Origin: Chryseobacterium sp. E1
GTDB taxonomy: Bacteria > Bacteroidota > Bacteroidia > Flavobacteriales > Weeksellaceae
Direction of reading: 5' to 3'
Assembly: GCA_019203745.1 (NCBI GenBank)
Contig: CP078104.1
Location: forward strand, 682,001-746,000
Length of the DNA stretch: 64,000 nt
The position numbers and the translations under genes are program-made. The notes below the pieces were generated by a model. That model saw nothing but the letters and a program-made list of their open reading frames with translations, had not been told where the DNA came from and ran no database searches. Shown here piece by piece: positions 26,301 to 36,752 of this stretch (within the stretch, counting starts at the first letter, position 1; each line of letters starts with the position of its first letter).

Positions 26301-27382
26301 TTATAAAGGTTTGTATTCAAATTGGGGTCTTCCACGTTCTCCTGCCGTGTTTGTGATTCTTGTAAATCTTAGTTTAAAGTAATATCCTTCGGCATCTTTG
26401 ATCACATAGAATCTGTCGCCATAGACTTCAAGCCCGTTGGCACCCACAGGATTCCTCCAGTTTCCGCCAATGGCCCTCTGGTCATTATAAATAAACCTCG
26501 AAGGATCAATATCCGAAATTTTGAAGTTATTATATGCTTCCACTCCCGATCCTGAAGTTACTTTCACTTCATAAGCACCTACTCCGCCTACATTATTGGT
26601 AAGAACGAAATCAGCATAGATGTAACTTCCCGCACCGTCAATGAGATTGGTAAATACAGTAAAGCACAGATCCCATTTCTTTTTTTCCGGCTGTATGGTT
26701 ACTTCATTGTTTTTAGCCAGACTGACAAAATTATAGTTGTAGTTTGTATTTTTGGTGATCGTTAATTCTTTATGGCTTATCGCATTAAGTTCAGCATATT
26801 TTATCTTGTAGTTGATTCCTGATCTCACCACCTGCACTTTCATCCACCCTCTGCTGTCTCCTCCTGTAGTAACAGACCCTGCAGGACACTACCGGTGTAG
26901 ATCTTTTTCCCCATATTAACCAGATAAACGGCATTATCAGCATCGTTGTATTTAATTTCTTCTATGGCTGTATACCCCGAAGGAAAGTCTCCCTTTACAT
27001 CATCAATAAAGACTTCGTTGGCAGGGTTGAAGTTAGCAACCTGTACCTGGTTTTTCAATGTGGCTACACTTGATTCTGTTACCAGATCTATATCTGTAGC
27101 ACCAGGTATTTTACCTGCCGCCATCATGATAGAAGAATTTAAAATTACTTTAAACGAATTTCCCGTATAGAATGCAAAATCCCAGTCTGTTCTTGTCGTT
27201 GCAACTTCCGTATTGGTTCCCAAATCAATCCAAACCTGGTTGGGTTGGGTGGCTCCCCCTACTTTTGGATTGACAACCTCCCCGTTAGAAGGTGCTACCA
27301 TAATAGCGTCTTCATGATCATTAATGCATGACTGAGAAATAAAAGAAGCGCCTATTAAAAGGGTAAATAGTATTTTTTTCAT
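26301..27382 (-). CDS. hmuY: HmuY family haem-binding lipoprotein (frameshifted)
   Basis: HmuY is an outer-membrane-linked hemophore that passes haem to a TonB receptor. It starts MKKILFTLLIGASFISQSC, a lipoprotein signal. The HmuY pattern of repeated W-D-x-x-F strands is seen in RTDWDFAFYTG and, in the second half, KKWDLCFTVFTNLIDG. A one-base break near 26865 joins the two frames through GSVTTGGDSRGWMKVQV. The length is about 360 residues. It starts 11 bases after the TonB receptor stop, matching the hmuR-hmuY order of Porphyromonas. Confidence 0.9.
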
Positions 27383-27392
27383 TCTTAATCCG

Positions 27393-29523
27393 TTAAAAAT
27401 TATAATTTAATCTGGCAAAATAGCTTCTGCCATAGAATAGATTCTGTTGACTTGCAGCAGCATTGTGACTGTTTCCAGCCTGAATTGTATTTTTGACGCT
27501 GGTAACATCAAAAATATTTTTACCCCGCACTGATTTCAAAATGATTATTAAAGAAAGGCTGGCTCACTGTAAAATTCAGCATATTGAAATCTCCGACTTC
27601 ACCTAAAATATACTGTCCGGGATCTTTTGGATCCTGTGCGTTTCCTTTATGGGTATACCGTTTCTGAGTTCCCGTATACTTATAATAAAGAGCAAACAGC
27701 GTTTTGGTGTAAGGCAATGTATAATTTGCTGCCAGATTGGCTTCTGCATAGAAATTATAATCGTTGGGAGAATAAACATTTCCTGTATTGAGAACCTGGG
27801 AAATTCCCATCACTGAAACTCCGGCGTTTACGCTAAGATCACCTTTTCTGACATTTATCCCTCCTCCAAACAGTAAGGATTTATAATTGTCAATATTTAA
27901 AAAGGTCATTTGTAAAGGGCTGTTGTTTACAATCACACTTTCTATTCTGCCTTTTACATCCAAGAACATTCCTGATGCACTGAAGTTAAATTTCCAGTCA
28001 TTAGAATTTGCCATCGCATAATCCCAGAATATCCCTGTTGAATACCCGGTTTCAGGTTTCAGGTTTTCATTTCCTCTGATGTCATGGTTGTTGTCAACAA
28101 CAAAAGTATAGAGTTCATCGTAAGTCGGGAACCTGTTTGCGGAACCGAATACCAAACGGATATCAGATTTCTCGGTCGTTTTAAACCTTAATGTGGTGGA
28201 GTAATTATATTGGGAATCAAATTTATCACTTAAAGCCAGCCTTACCCCGGGGCGTATAGAAAGCCAGTGGGTGGCATTCCATTCTGCTGATAAGAAATTG
28301 GCATAATTGAAGATGGAACGTTCAATATCTTTTCCGTTATTATTGCTTTCAAACGTTGTAGATCCGGCAAAACCTTTTGTTCTGTCCAGCTCATACCCTA
28401 TCTGAAAATTGATTTTTTCACTGTCTAAAAAATTACTGAACATCCCTCTTGAATAGAACACGTCCGATTTGTAAAAAGTCTTATTAGGGTCTCTTGACAG
28501 CTCCTGTCTTGAGGGAACATCATAACTATACAGCTGGGATTTTCTTTCCTGAGTCTGATAGGAAAAATCACCATTATAATTGATTCTTCCCATTTTCGTC
28601 TGAATGTTAAACTGATGAATCCATCTTTTTGTATCGTAGTCGGTATCTTTTGAAGTGTAGGTTCTGTTACCGCCTCCCAGATACTGCTCTTCTACCAGCG
28701 GGTTATAATAATGGATCTTTTCTGAAAGAAAATTCAGTTTATAATAAAAACTGGTGTTATTTTTACTGTAACGGATGACTCCATTGGTCGTGATCTGATC
28801 TTTAGGCTGCCAATCGTAACCACGCAGTCCGTCATTGCTTTCACTGAAGTACTTATACCCCGAAGTTGACCTTTATAGCCCTTAAAGTCATTATGATTAA
28901 TATCTGCTGCAACAGACCAGTTATCATTGATTCTGTATCCTACATTTAAAGACTGGATATGACGGCCGTTTCCTTTCTTAAACCAATCATAATCCTTATT
29001 AACAGTTTCTTCCTGTAAAGAAGCCTGAATGTTTACTTTTTTACCATAATTCTTTTTGGTAATAATATTGATGACTCCTGCCAAAGCATTATTTCCGTAT
29101 TCCACCCCATGGCTCCTTTTACCACTTCAATACGTTCAACATTGTTAACGTTAATCTTCGTAAGATCTACCAGATTACCCAACCCTTCGTCACTTACAAC
29201 AGGAATATTATCAATAAGGATCTTGGTATATGCGCCACTCAATCCCATGATATTGGCACTTGAATTTCCGGAGCCTTTATTGGGTTCTATTAAAATATTA
29301 AGATTTTGATTTAATACTTCGGCAACATTGGTTACAGCCATATTTTTAATCTGCTGTGCATCAATCACTTCTACCTTATATATTGATTTACTAATCGACT
29401 GTTGTTTATATTGTCCTGTTATGACAACTTCATCAATATTTTGCTTATTTAAAGAATCTCTTTGTTGAGCATTCATCAAAAAGCAAATGATAGTGACAAA
29501 ACGGTAATCACTTTCTTCTTCAT
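27393..29523 (-). CDS. TonB-dependent outer-membrane receptor for haem (frameshifted)
   Basis: The start at 29523 gives MKKKVITVLSLSFAFLMNAQ, a signal peptide, then NIDEVVITGQYKQQSISKSI, the plug domain with TKILIDNIPVVSDEGLGNLV and VERIEVVKGAMGVEYGNNAL (restored), and AGVINIITKKN. The 22-strand barrel fills the rest, ending FYGRSYFARLNYNF with a terminal aromatic as expected for BAM targeting. At least four one-base breaks occur (near 29475, 29090, 28865 and 27520). The joined length is about 710 residues. It heads the haem operon; haem as substrate is inferred from the neighbours. Confidence 0.92.
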
Positions 29524-29545
29524 AACTATTGAGAAAAATTTTCAG

Positions 29546-29613
29546 CAAATATAAAACTTTATTTAGAATCATTAAAAATAAATATATACTTTTGTGTAAT
29601 AATTCTAAATAAA
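29546..29613. promoter_or_regulatory. Divergent promoter region with long inverted repeat, haem locus
   Basis: TTTATTTAGAATCATTA (29558-29574) and TAATAATTCTAAATAAA (29597-29613) are inverted copies matching at 16 of 17 positions. The plus-strand -7 box TACTTTTG (29587-29594) lies between the arms. The minus-strand -7 box TATATTTG (29553-29546) lies next to the left arm. A repressor on these arms could control both the TonB receptor operon and the T9SS gene. An iron- or haem-responsive Fur-type regulator is likely but not shown. Confidence 0.75.
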
Positions 29614-29622
29614 AATAATCTC

Positions 29623-30425
29623 ATGAAATTAAAATTACTTTTAGGAACTTTGATGCTTACAGCCTTCACTGCAAATGCTCAGGTATCTAACATCAATGAA
29701 AATTTCGATAATTTTACCGCAGGGAATACTACTTTCCCACAATCCGGATGGTCTGCCATTGTTGCACCGATGACCGGAGCAATGCCACCAGTATCCCCGG
29801 ATGATTGTTGCAGGTAATTCTGACAAATTTATTCAGTCGTATGCCGGAAATAATGCAGCAGGATCTTCATACCTGATTTCTCCACAAATTGAAACTCCTA
29901 CAGGAAATAAAACATTGACTTTTGATACAACGCTTGTAGCTCCATCACCTGGACCGGGAAGTATCCAGGTAGGAATAGCTTCAACCCTGCAGATATGTCT
30001 ACATTTGTTGCTGTCGGAAATCCTGTTGATGTAGCGACTATTGGGACGGTTCAGAATATAAGTCTGAACATTCCGGCTTCAGCAGGTTCTTATATTGTAT
30101 TTAAATTCACACCTACAACAACGCACGTTGCGATCCAGCTTGATAATGTAGTTTATAACACGACTGCTTCTTTAGGCGTATCAGACAACAATAAAACAAC
30201 AGAAAATTTCAGATTCGCCTTAAATTCTGATCAGACTGCATTAGAGTTTGTATCAAAAAAGATCTTAAAAACGTCCGTATTTACTCTTCTGCAGGTCAAA
30301 AAGTGACAGAAGGAAAACCCAACGGACAGCGATTTGACATCAGTACACTTCAGACAGGGGTGTATTATATGAATATTGAAACAGCTGATGGCAAAACCGT
30401 TCAATCCAAGTTTATCAAAAAATAA
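29623..30425 (+). CDS. T9SS type A sorting domain secreted protein (frameshifted)
   Basis: The signal MKLKLLLGTLMLTAFTANAQ precedes NINENFDNFTAGNTTFPQSGW, which looks like a choice-of-anchor J (cleaved adhesin) beta-sandwich with SYLISPQIETPTGNKTLTFD. At least three one-base breaks occur (near 29800, 29980 and 30275). After them the C-terminal tag reads NVRIYSSAGQKVTEGKP, then FDISTLQTGVYYMNIETADG and KFIKK, a T9SS type A sorting signal. The protein should be secreted through the outer membrane. It is divergent from the haem receptor and shares its operator, so it is probably expressed with it. What it binds is unknown. Confidence 0.85.
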
Positions 30426-30533
30426 AGATTTATTAGACTATTATTTGCTCCTTAAAGCCGGCGGGACCTTTCCTGCCGGCTTTTTTGAAACTTTTACATC
30501 CTGTCCCTTTCAAAACACGATAAAAATCATGTT

Positions 30534-30588
30534 TTTATTTAGAATGATTAAAAATAAATATCTATTTTTGTGGAATCATTCTAAATAA
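30534..30588 (+). promoter_or_regulatory. Second copy of the haem-locus operator and promoter
   Basis: TTATTTAGAATGATT (30535-30549) and AATCATTCTAAATAA (30574-30588) are perfect 15-base inverted repeats. The -7 box TATTTTTG (30563-30570) lies between them, and the spacer AAAAATAAATATCTATTTTTGTG closely resembles that of the copy at 29.6 kb. It drives the gene starting at 30607. Confidence 0.78.
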
Positions 30589-30606
30589 GGATTTAAAAAA
30601 TAAGTT

Positions 30607-31903
30607 ATGAAAGCAAAATTACTTTTGACTTCTTTGTTTGCACTTTCTGTTCAGCAGACAGTATTGGCACAAACTGATGCTAACGGATATACAACCGTTA
30701 ATATGTCTATGGGAGCTAATTATCAAAACCGTGTGTTTTTTGATTTCAGTACCAACAATATGGTTTCACAGCCTGCTAACGCATGGGATGTAGCGTTTTA
30801 CAGAGCTTCCATGACCAATTTCGGGACCAGAATTAATGATGCTTATGATATCAAGGTATACCAGGCTTCAGACAACCCTGCAGACTGGAACAATATCACC
30901 ACGAATAACGTAGCTTCATATGGAGAGCCTCTTTTTAATCCTGACAATACTACCGCTATCCAGAACGGAGCATTCGAACAGGGGTCTGCGGCCTATGGAT
31001 GGGGAGATTATAATGTTATCAACCACCATGTGGAAGGAAAAGTAATATTCATTATGCAATATGCTTCAGGGGCATCTGTTAAATTTATGATTGAAGATTA
31101 TTACGGGGATATACTTTCAAATATGCAAAATGGAATCCTGCAACTTCTTCATGGGATGCTACACAGACAAAGACCATTGCTAACGGATCAGATGATGCCT
31201 ATTTCAATTATTTTTCATTTAATACCAATGAAAAGGTTGCCAGCCTTGAACCGGCTAAAGCTGACTGGGATCTGATGTTTACAAGATATTATACAGATTA
31301 TCCTTATACTGATCCGCAGGGAAATCCGCAAACTATGAAATACAGAATGTCCGGAGTTATTCAGAACCCCAATATTTCTGTAGCAAAAGTAAGACCTGAA
31401 ACCCAGGAAACAGCAACGTCTGCTATTCCGGCCAGCACGGCATTTTCAAAAAATATCACAGCTGTAGGTCATTCCTGGAAGCCTACATCAGGCGTTTATT
31501 CTGATGCAGTATACTACATTAAACAGGGCTCAGATTATTACAGAATGTACTTTACTTCTAACGAAGGATTTACTACAGGAAATATGTACTTCAAATACAA
31601 GAAGATCACTGAAACATTGGGAATCACCGAGGTAGGTAAAAAGCAAGCTTCGGAATTTATCCTAACCCTACTACCGCTGACAAAAAAGTAACGGTTCTGT
31701 TTGACGTAAAAGAAAAAGCAGGTAACAAAGGAAGTGCAGAAGTATATGACCTTACAGGTAAAAAAGTATACGCTACTGAACTAAGCAATCAGGCAGGGTT
31801 CTATAAACAGGATATGAACCTTTCTCACCTTCCTTCAGGAGCTTACATGGTGAAAATCACATACGGTGGTCAATCGGAAACGAAAAAACTTATCGTGAAA
31901 TAA
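30607..31903 (+). CDS. HmuY-like protein with T9SS C-terminal sorting tag (frameshifted)
   Basis: After the signal MKAKLLLTSLFALSVQQTVL the protein has HmuY-type strands: NAWDVAFYRASMTNFGTR in the first half and ADWDLMFTRYYTDYPYTD in the second, with YYRMYFTSNEGFTTGNMYFK near the end of the domain. A C-terminal tag follows a break near 31665: FIPNPTTADKKVTVLFDVKE, AEVYDLTGKKVYATELS, LSHLPSGAYMVKITYG. Breaks occur near 31110 and 31665. The total is about 432 residues. Unlike classic HmuY it has a T9SS tag in place of a lipobox, so it is probably a secreted or surface-displayed haem binder. It has its own copy of the shared operator. Confidence 0.87.
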
Positions 31904-31938
31904 ACATTTTATTTTAATACTTTCTATTTTTTTCTAAT

Positions 31939-31973
31939 AAAAAGGCGGTTTCAAATTTCTGAAACCGCCTTTT
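31939..31973 (+). terminator. Intrinsic terminator, bidirectional
   Basis: A perfect stem, AAAAAGGCGGTTTCA with TGAAACCGCCTTTT, lies between the convergent T9SS-HmuY gene and the monooxygenase gene. Confidence 0.85.
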
Positions 31974-32018
31974 ATTCTTTTTAAATAAGAATTCAGGAAT
32001 GTCAGAATTCCTTACTTC

Positions 32019-32309
32019 CTAGTATATTTTAAAACCTTTATACACTTCTACCGAACTTTCCATCATTTTGGATGCATCTTTGCGGAAATCCAGCAGATGG
32101 TCCTGCCCGTTGTGTCTGTTGTGATGATCAACACTTTCCCATAGCTCGATCAGGAAAAAGGTTCCTTTATTATCTTTATCCTCAATAAGGTCATACTGCA
32201 GGCAGCCTTCTTCTTTTCTGGTTTCTTTCACCAGGTTCTGAAACAGCTCCACTGCCTCCATCAGATAATTTTCATTAAACTTAAAAAGTGCAATGATATG
32301 TAAATTCAT
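32019..32309 (-). CDS. Antibiotic biosynthesis monooxygenase (ABM) domain protein
   Basis: This intact 96-residue protein is a single ABM ferredoxin-like fold, with EAVELFQNLVKETRKEEGCLQ and FFLIELWESVDHHNRHNGQD, close to the YgiN-type quinol monooxygenases. Members include small cofactor-free oxygenases and the IsdG haem-degrading enzymes. IsdG needs an Asn-Trp-His triad, which I cannot confirm here: a Trp is in ELWES and His in the HNRH segment, but spacing differs. It lies beside the haem locus but in a separate transcription unit. Confidence 0.85.
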   Translation of the reverse strand: MNLHIIALFKFNENYLMEAVELFQNLVKETRKEEGCLQYDLIEDKDNKGTFFLIELWESVDHHNRHNGQDHLLDFRKDASKMMESSVEVYKGFKIY

Positions 32310-32396
32310 GTTCTAATATTTAGTGATGTAAAAGTAAAATATTTTCAAAACCAAATATATTTTCAGAGCATTTATTTTTCAATACCGGTTGTATTT

Positions 32397-33280
32397 TTAA
32401 TTGAAAACTGATTTATAAATAGTTATGGAACTCATAATGATCACCAGCAATCCGATAATCAGAAACATTTTCTTCACAGGAAGCTTAGCGGTAAGCATGG
32501 CAGAAAAAGGAGCAGTAATAATTCCACCGATTAAGAGACCTAGAATAATATTCCAGTGCTGAATACCCAGCGTAAAGAAAAAGTGATTGCTGCGGTGATG
32601 GTCAGGATAAATTTTGCAACTGTAGAACTTCCAACCGCAAACCTTGGGGTAAAGGCATTTTTATCAGCGTTCCGGTAACCAGAGGTCCCCATCCCCACCG
32701 GCAAATGAATCTATGAAACCACCTATGACGCCGAGCCTGGTAAGATTCGTTTTCTTTTTCAGGGCTTTATTCTGTTTTTCTTTAAACGCATTTGAAAAGA
32801 TCTGTATTCCCAGATACAATGTATAAAAAGCAATCAGTGTTTTGGTGATTTTAGCATAATATTCTCCCAGATAGGTTAGTGAAACAGCTCCGATCACAGC
32901 TCCGATCACAGCCGGAATGGCCAGTTTTTTAACGAGGCTTTTGCTTACGTTTTTAGTTTGATGTGGCTTGCACTTCCTGCAGCTGTTGTAAAGCTCTCTG
33001 CAGAATGAATGCTTGCGCTTACAATATGGGGCGGGATATTAAGCAGCATTAAAGTTGTTGTACAGATCACTCCATATCCCATTCCCATTGATCCGGCTAC
33101 AATTTCAGCAAAAACACCTACCAGAAGCATCCAGTAAAAAATATAATTATCTTTGGCCAGTATATTGAAAAGCTCATCCAGATATCCCAGCTCATACATA
33201 GAAAATATGCCAATGCCTACAATGGCAACCGTTACAAAAAGTACATTTAGCCTTACCTGGATTTTTCTTGAAATTACCAT
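32397..33280 (-). CDS. TauE/SafE family sulfite or small-anion exporter (frameshifted)
   Basis: TauE/SafE proteins are membrane exporters for sulfite, sulfoacetate or similar anions. About eight hydrophobic segments are seen across two or three frames. The first signature is EIVAGSMGMGYGVICTTTLM, the second, restored across a break near 32690, is GFIDSFAGGGWGPLVTGTLI; both are the paired GG-repeat motifs of the family. The C-terminus is KMFLIIGLLVIISSITIY and ends SVFN. The length is about 292 residues. An Rrf2-type regulator gene lies upstream, on the same strand. Confidence 0.9.
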
Positions 33281-33392
33281 AAATAATATATCGTTTCGGT
33301 GTATTTGTGATTCTTTTGAAGCAATGCAAATATCTGATAAAAATATTATCCTACCAAAAAGATAGACTACTAATTCAAAAAAAAGGACCGGG

Positions 33393-33795
33393 TCAGTCGA
33401 CCAGATCCATTAAAGTTTTTTCTCCAGAATGTTGAGAGAGGCATCCCGTACTTCAATCAGCACATCATGCAGTCCGCAGTGATCTTCATTACAGTCTTCA
33501 CATTTTTCATAGAAATTCAGACTTACACAGGGAAGCATTGCAATAGGCCCATTTACAAGGCGGATGATCTTGGCTAATTTTACATTTTCAGGATTTTCTC
33601 TTAAAAATATCCTCCTCCTTTTCCTTTTTACTGTCGAGAATATCCGCTTTTTTCAGTTCAAGCAGAATATTTTCCAAAAACTTTAAAGGAATCTTTTTAT
33701 GTTCCGCAATTTCGGAAATCAGAATCGGGCCTTCATTTTTTTTCTACAAGATATGAAAGGGCCTTAAACGCATATTGAGATTTTTTTGAAAGCAT
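33393..33795 (-). CDS. Rrf2 family transcriptional regulator (frameshifted)
   Basis: Reading from ATG 33795 and correcting three homopolymer breaks gives MLSKKSQYAFKALSYLVEKK, then LISEIAEHKKIPLKFLENIL, the winged helix-turn-helix of Rrf2 proteins, and GGGYFLRENPENVKLAKIIR. A cysteine-rich segment follows (CVSLNFYEKCEDCNEDHCGL). In Rrf2 proteins such as IscR and NsrR three cysteines hold an Fe-S cluster; here four are close together, so redox or iron sensing is likely. It lies upstream of the TauE/SafE gene and may control it. The end at 33393 assumes one more restored base; the uncorrected stop is at 33412. Confidence 0.82.
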
Positions 33796-34079
33796 TACAG
33801 CAAAAATAAGAAAATTGTTTAATATTTGAAATGAGAAAACGAGAACCGGTTTTAGAAGGCTGGAAGCTGAAAGAAAGAGGCTGGAAGTTAATTGCAATGA
33901 TAATTACTAACACTCAACAACATCATAAATTTACTTTAAACAGAATAAAAATAGCCAATGCTTGTTTTTAAGAGCTCCATTACTTCCACCTTGCAGCTGC
34001 TCAACTCCTGCCTATTCAAATCTTACGTTAAAATAAAAGCCTTCTTTGCCTTTTGCCATTAAATCATTATGTTTGTCTC
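33796..34079. other. Intergenic stretch with a degenerate heptamer repeat
   Basis: No gene is seen in these 284 bases. GGCTGGAAGCTGAAAG and a second GGCTGGAAGTTA around 33858-33890 form a degenerate GCTGGAA repeat. The distal part holds a short run of AGCTGCTCAACTCCTGCC with no recognisable coding sense. Confidence 0.4.
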
Positions 34080-34506
34080 ATGTTCAGTAAACAGGAAGCA
34101 CAACAGTTAAAAAAGACTTTTGGACGGCTTTTGGAAAGTCTTTCCCGAGAAAATGGATTCTCTATGATACCAAAGTCAAGGATATGGCATTCAAATTTTC
34201 TGTGGATAATAAAAAAGCAGAAGTGTCATTAGATATTGAAATGAAGGATGAAATCTTCCGGAATGCTTATTATGAAAAGATATGGTCTCTGGAAGATATT
34301 TTAAAGGAATTTATCGGAGATTTTCATAAGGACGAGCATTACAGTCTCGAAAACGGAAAGGTGATCAGCAGGATCTGGGTTGAGAAATCCGGCGTCTCGG
34401 TCTTCAACAAAAACACCTGGCAGGAAATTTTTGAATTTTTGTCGACAAAATGGACGGCTTTGAAAGGTTTTACTACGAATATGAGGATTTTATAAAGGAT
34501 ATTTGA
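34080..34506 (+). CDS. DUF4268 family protein (frameshifted)
   Basis: From ATG at 34080 the joined frames give MFSKQEAQQLKKTFWTAFGK, FPRKWILYDTKVKDMAFKFS, LDIEMKDEIFRNAYYEKIWS and, after a break near 34440, FFVDKMDGFERFYYEYEDFI. The length is about 141 residues. The pattern fits the DUF4268 family, found alone or attached to nuclease-like proteins; the function is unknown. Two one-base breaks occur, near 34120 and near 34440. It is the first of four poorly known genes in a row. Confidence 0.75.
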
Positions 34507-34617
34507 TATACTTACGAAAATAATACTAAAATACACTTAGGAATAAGATAAAAAAGAAACTTATCTTTGCTTCATACCACTTAAACTAATAGATGAAACT
34601 AACTAACGTGATTAAAA

Positions 34618-35256
34618 ATGAGAAAAGTGTACAAAAACATTTTTGGGGAAGTCATCTCCAAAAGCAGCGCTGTAAAGCAAAGTGAATATCATCTGTATTA
34701 TTACGAGGAGGGTTCAGATTTTTTGAAAGAAATCGAATTTATCAGTGAAGACAGCATATACAACATCAATTATTTTCTGAGTGACGGAGAAAATGAGGAG
34801 CAGGTATTGGACTACCTGAAAGAAAAATCTGATTTTTTCGATATTGAAAGAAGAGAAACAGTTGATGGATTTATTATTTCCACCAACAAGCTTTATTCTC
34901 TGTCTGTAGATGAGCTGCCTTTGGTATCTAAAACCGTATTTAAAACCGATGATCCGGAAAATTTTATCTGCTCACAGGTTATTGACAACGAAAGCGGAGA
35001 GCCACAACTTGAAAAGACTATAAAATGCTGGTATACCACCGATAAAAACGGTGAAATATATGCCGCTATAGAATGCAGCTACCAGGAAGACGGAAAGCTT
35101 GAGCTGGCTGTTGATAAGACTTCAGATCCTGACCATGAAGAAAACTGGATGCATTATGATTTTGATACATTCCAGGACCTTCAGGAGCAATGTCCTTCGG
35201 ATATCAGCTATTACAGAACTGCAGCATTGCTTCCAAAAGAGACTTACCAGAAATAA
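34618..35256 (+). CDS. Hypothetical protein
   Basis: This intact 212-residue frame has no signal peptide or membrane segment. It is acidic and mixed alpha/beta, starting MRKVYKNIFGEVISKSSAVK, with GEIYAAIECSYQEDGKLELA in the second half and a C-terminal WMHYDFDTFQDLQEQCPSDI. I recognise no family. It is followed 42 bases later by the DUF2314/ankyrin gene and is probably cotranscribed with it, so the two may work together. Confidence 0.7.
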   Translation: MRKVYKNIFGEVISKSSAVKQSEYHLYYYEEGSDFLKEIEFISEDSIYNINYFLSDGENEEQVLDYLKEKSDFFDIERRETVDGFIISTNKLYSLSVDELPLVSKTVFKTDDPENFICSQVIDNESGEPQLEKTIKCWYTTDKNGEIYAAIECSYQEDGKLELAVDKTSDPDHEENWMHYDFDTFQDLQEQCPSDISYYRTAALLPKETYQK

Positions 35257-35298
35257 CCGGATCCTTTCAACATCTTATTTTATCTAACCACATTTTTT

Positions 35299-36115
35299 AT
35301 GGAAAGCAACTCAATTTTTTTGCAGACGGAAGTGATCCGGAAATGATTGCAGCCTATCAAAAGGCTCAGGAAACTTTTAAATATTTTTGGAGGGAACAAT
35401 CATGGGAATATAGAAGAATTATTCCCGGTCTTAATGTAGCCTGTGTAAAAACCCTTTTGAAGAACGTGATGAAGAAACCGGGGAAAGCCTGGTAGAACAT
35501 ATGTGGATCAATGAAGTGGATTTTGATGGTGAAAATGTTAAGGGCTACCTGATCAATGAACCTCACAGCCTTAAAAACATACAGGTTGGTGATTATGTTG
35601 AAATTCCGATGAGCCATCTCACCGACTGGCTATTTGCAATTACTCCAAGTGCACCACAGCCTAAAGGTATTTCTAAATTATTTTCGTCCTCTACTCCTGC
35701 TCTTCCTAAAACATACGGCGGATTTACTATTCAAAAGATGCGGGCTGATATGTCTGAACCGGAAAGAAGAGAACACGATGATGCCTGGCAGCTGGATTTT
35801 GGGGACTATAATGATATTCAGGTAGTCAACAATCAAAAAGAAAATCCTGAGAATCTTATCGAACATCCGATGAGCAAAAATATGAAGGAAAAATTTGTTG
35901 AATTTTTACAGCAGAATCCTGATGAACTCCTTCATGCAGATGAGAACGGACTAACGCTTCTTCACAGAGAGACCATCGCAGGAAATCTCACTATTGTACA
36001 GGCTGCCCTGGATGCAGGGGCTGATAAAAATGCACTTTCCGGGAAAGGGAAAACCGCTCTTGATTATGCCAAAGAACTTAAATGGGAGCATATTATCCCG
36101 GTACTGGAGCACTGA
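35299..36115 (+). CDS. DUF2314 and ankyrin-repeat protein (frameshifted)
   Basis: The start MESNSIFFADGSDPEMIAAY is recovered with one T restored. Two DUF2314-like parts are visible, SWEYRRIIPGLNVACVKTPF with HMWINEVDFDGENVKGYLIN, then VGDYVEIPMSHLTDWLFAI. A linker follows, then a C-terminal ankyrin stretch (ENGLTLLHRETIAGNLTIVQ, ALDAGADKNALSGKGKTALD). The length is about 271 residues. DUF2314/ankyrin combinations occur in cytosolic partner or immunity-like proteins; here no toxin gene is seen nearby. The role is unknown. Confidence 0.82.
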
Positions 36116-36204
36116 CTTTCAAAAAACAAATAATTTTCAGACAAAAACATATTTATATCATTTAAATTCAATACCTTAGAATACAACTACAATACCTACT
36201 AATC

Positions 36205-36599
36205 ATGAAAAAAATAATATGTTTCCTGTCCGTTATTCTTTCGTTCACGGTGGTCTGTGCGCAGGCTAAGAAAGAAAAAAAGTTTGTAGAAATCTATAAT
36301 TCAGCTCCTGAAAACTACAGCAACCCTATTTTGGATCTCCAGAAAAAATATTATCTGGAAATGAAGAGTTCTATTTTGCAGAATGAAAAAAACTGGGTGA
36401 AAGTAATGTTAATGCCATGCTGATTTACAATCAGGACGAGTTTTACAGAGCTATACGAAATGGTAATTCAAAGTTCGGTATGAATAGCCAGCAGACAAAA
36501 ACTGCAGATCTTATATATGCCAGCAATATTACTTCTAAACTGGATCTTTATAAGGATATGGTTTTAGAAAAATTACATTCACTTCTGGCCAGTAAATAA
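36205..36599 (+). CDS. Secreted hypothetical protein (frameshifted)
   Basis: The signal MKKIICFLSVILSFTVVCAQ is followed by KKEKKFVEIYNSAPENYSNP and, after a break near 36405, NVNAMLIYNQDEFYRAIRNG and KLDLYKDMVLEKLHSLLASK. The joined length is about 131 residues. No family is recognised. It is probably periplasmic. It ends a group of four poorly known genes on the plus strand. Confidence 0.65.
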
Positions 36600-36752
36600 A
36601 CAGATTTGGATATTGAAACAGAGGGAGGTTTACTCTCTCTTTTTTTTATTTATAGGCTAATCTCAGATCAGATTACGAAAATAACGATATGCTTTTCTGA
36701 AATATTCAGCCTTCTTCCGGATTTTAAATTTGTAACGAAACAAGTTTGATAA

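Noticed and set aside
32019..32309. ABM protein as an IsdG-type haem monooxygenase of the haem locus
   Set aside because: It is beyond a strong terminator in a separate unit and the Asn-Trp-His triad cannot be placed with confidence.
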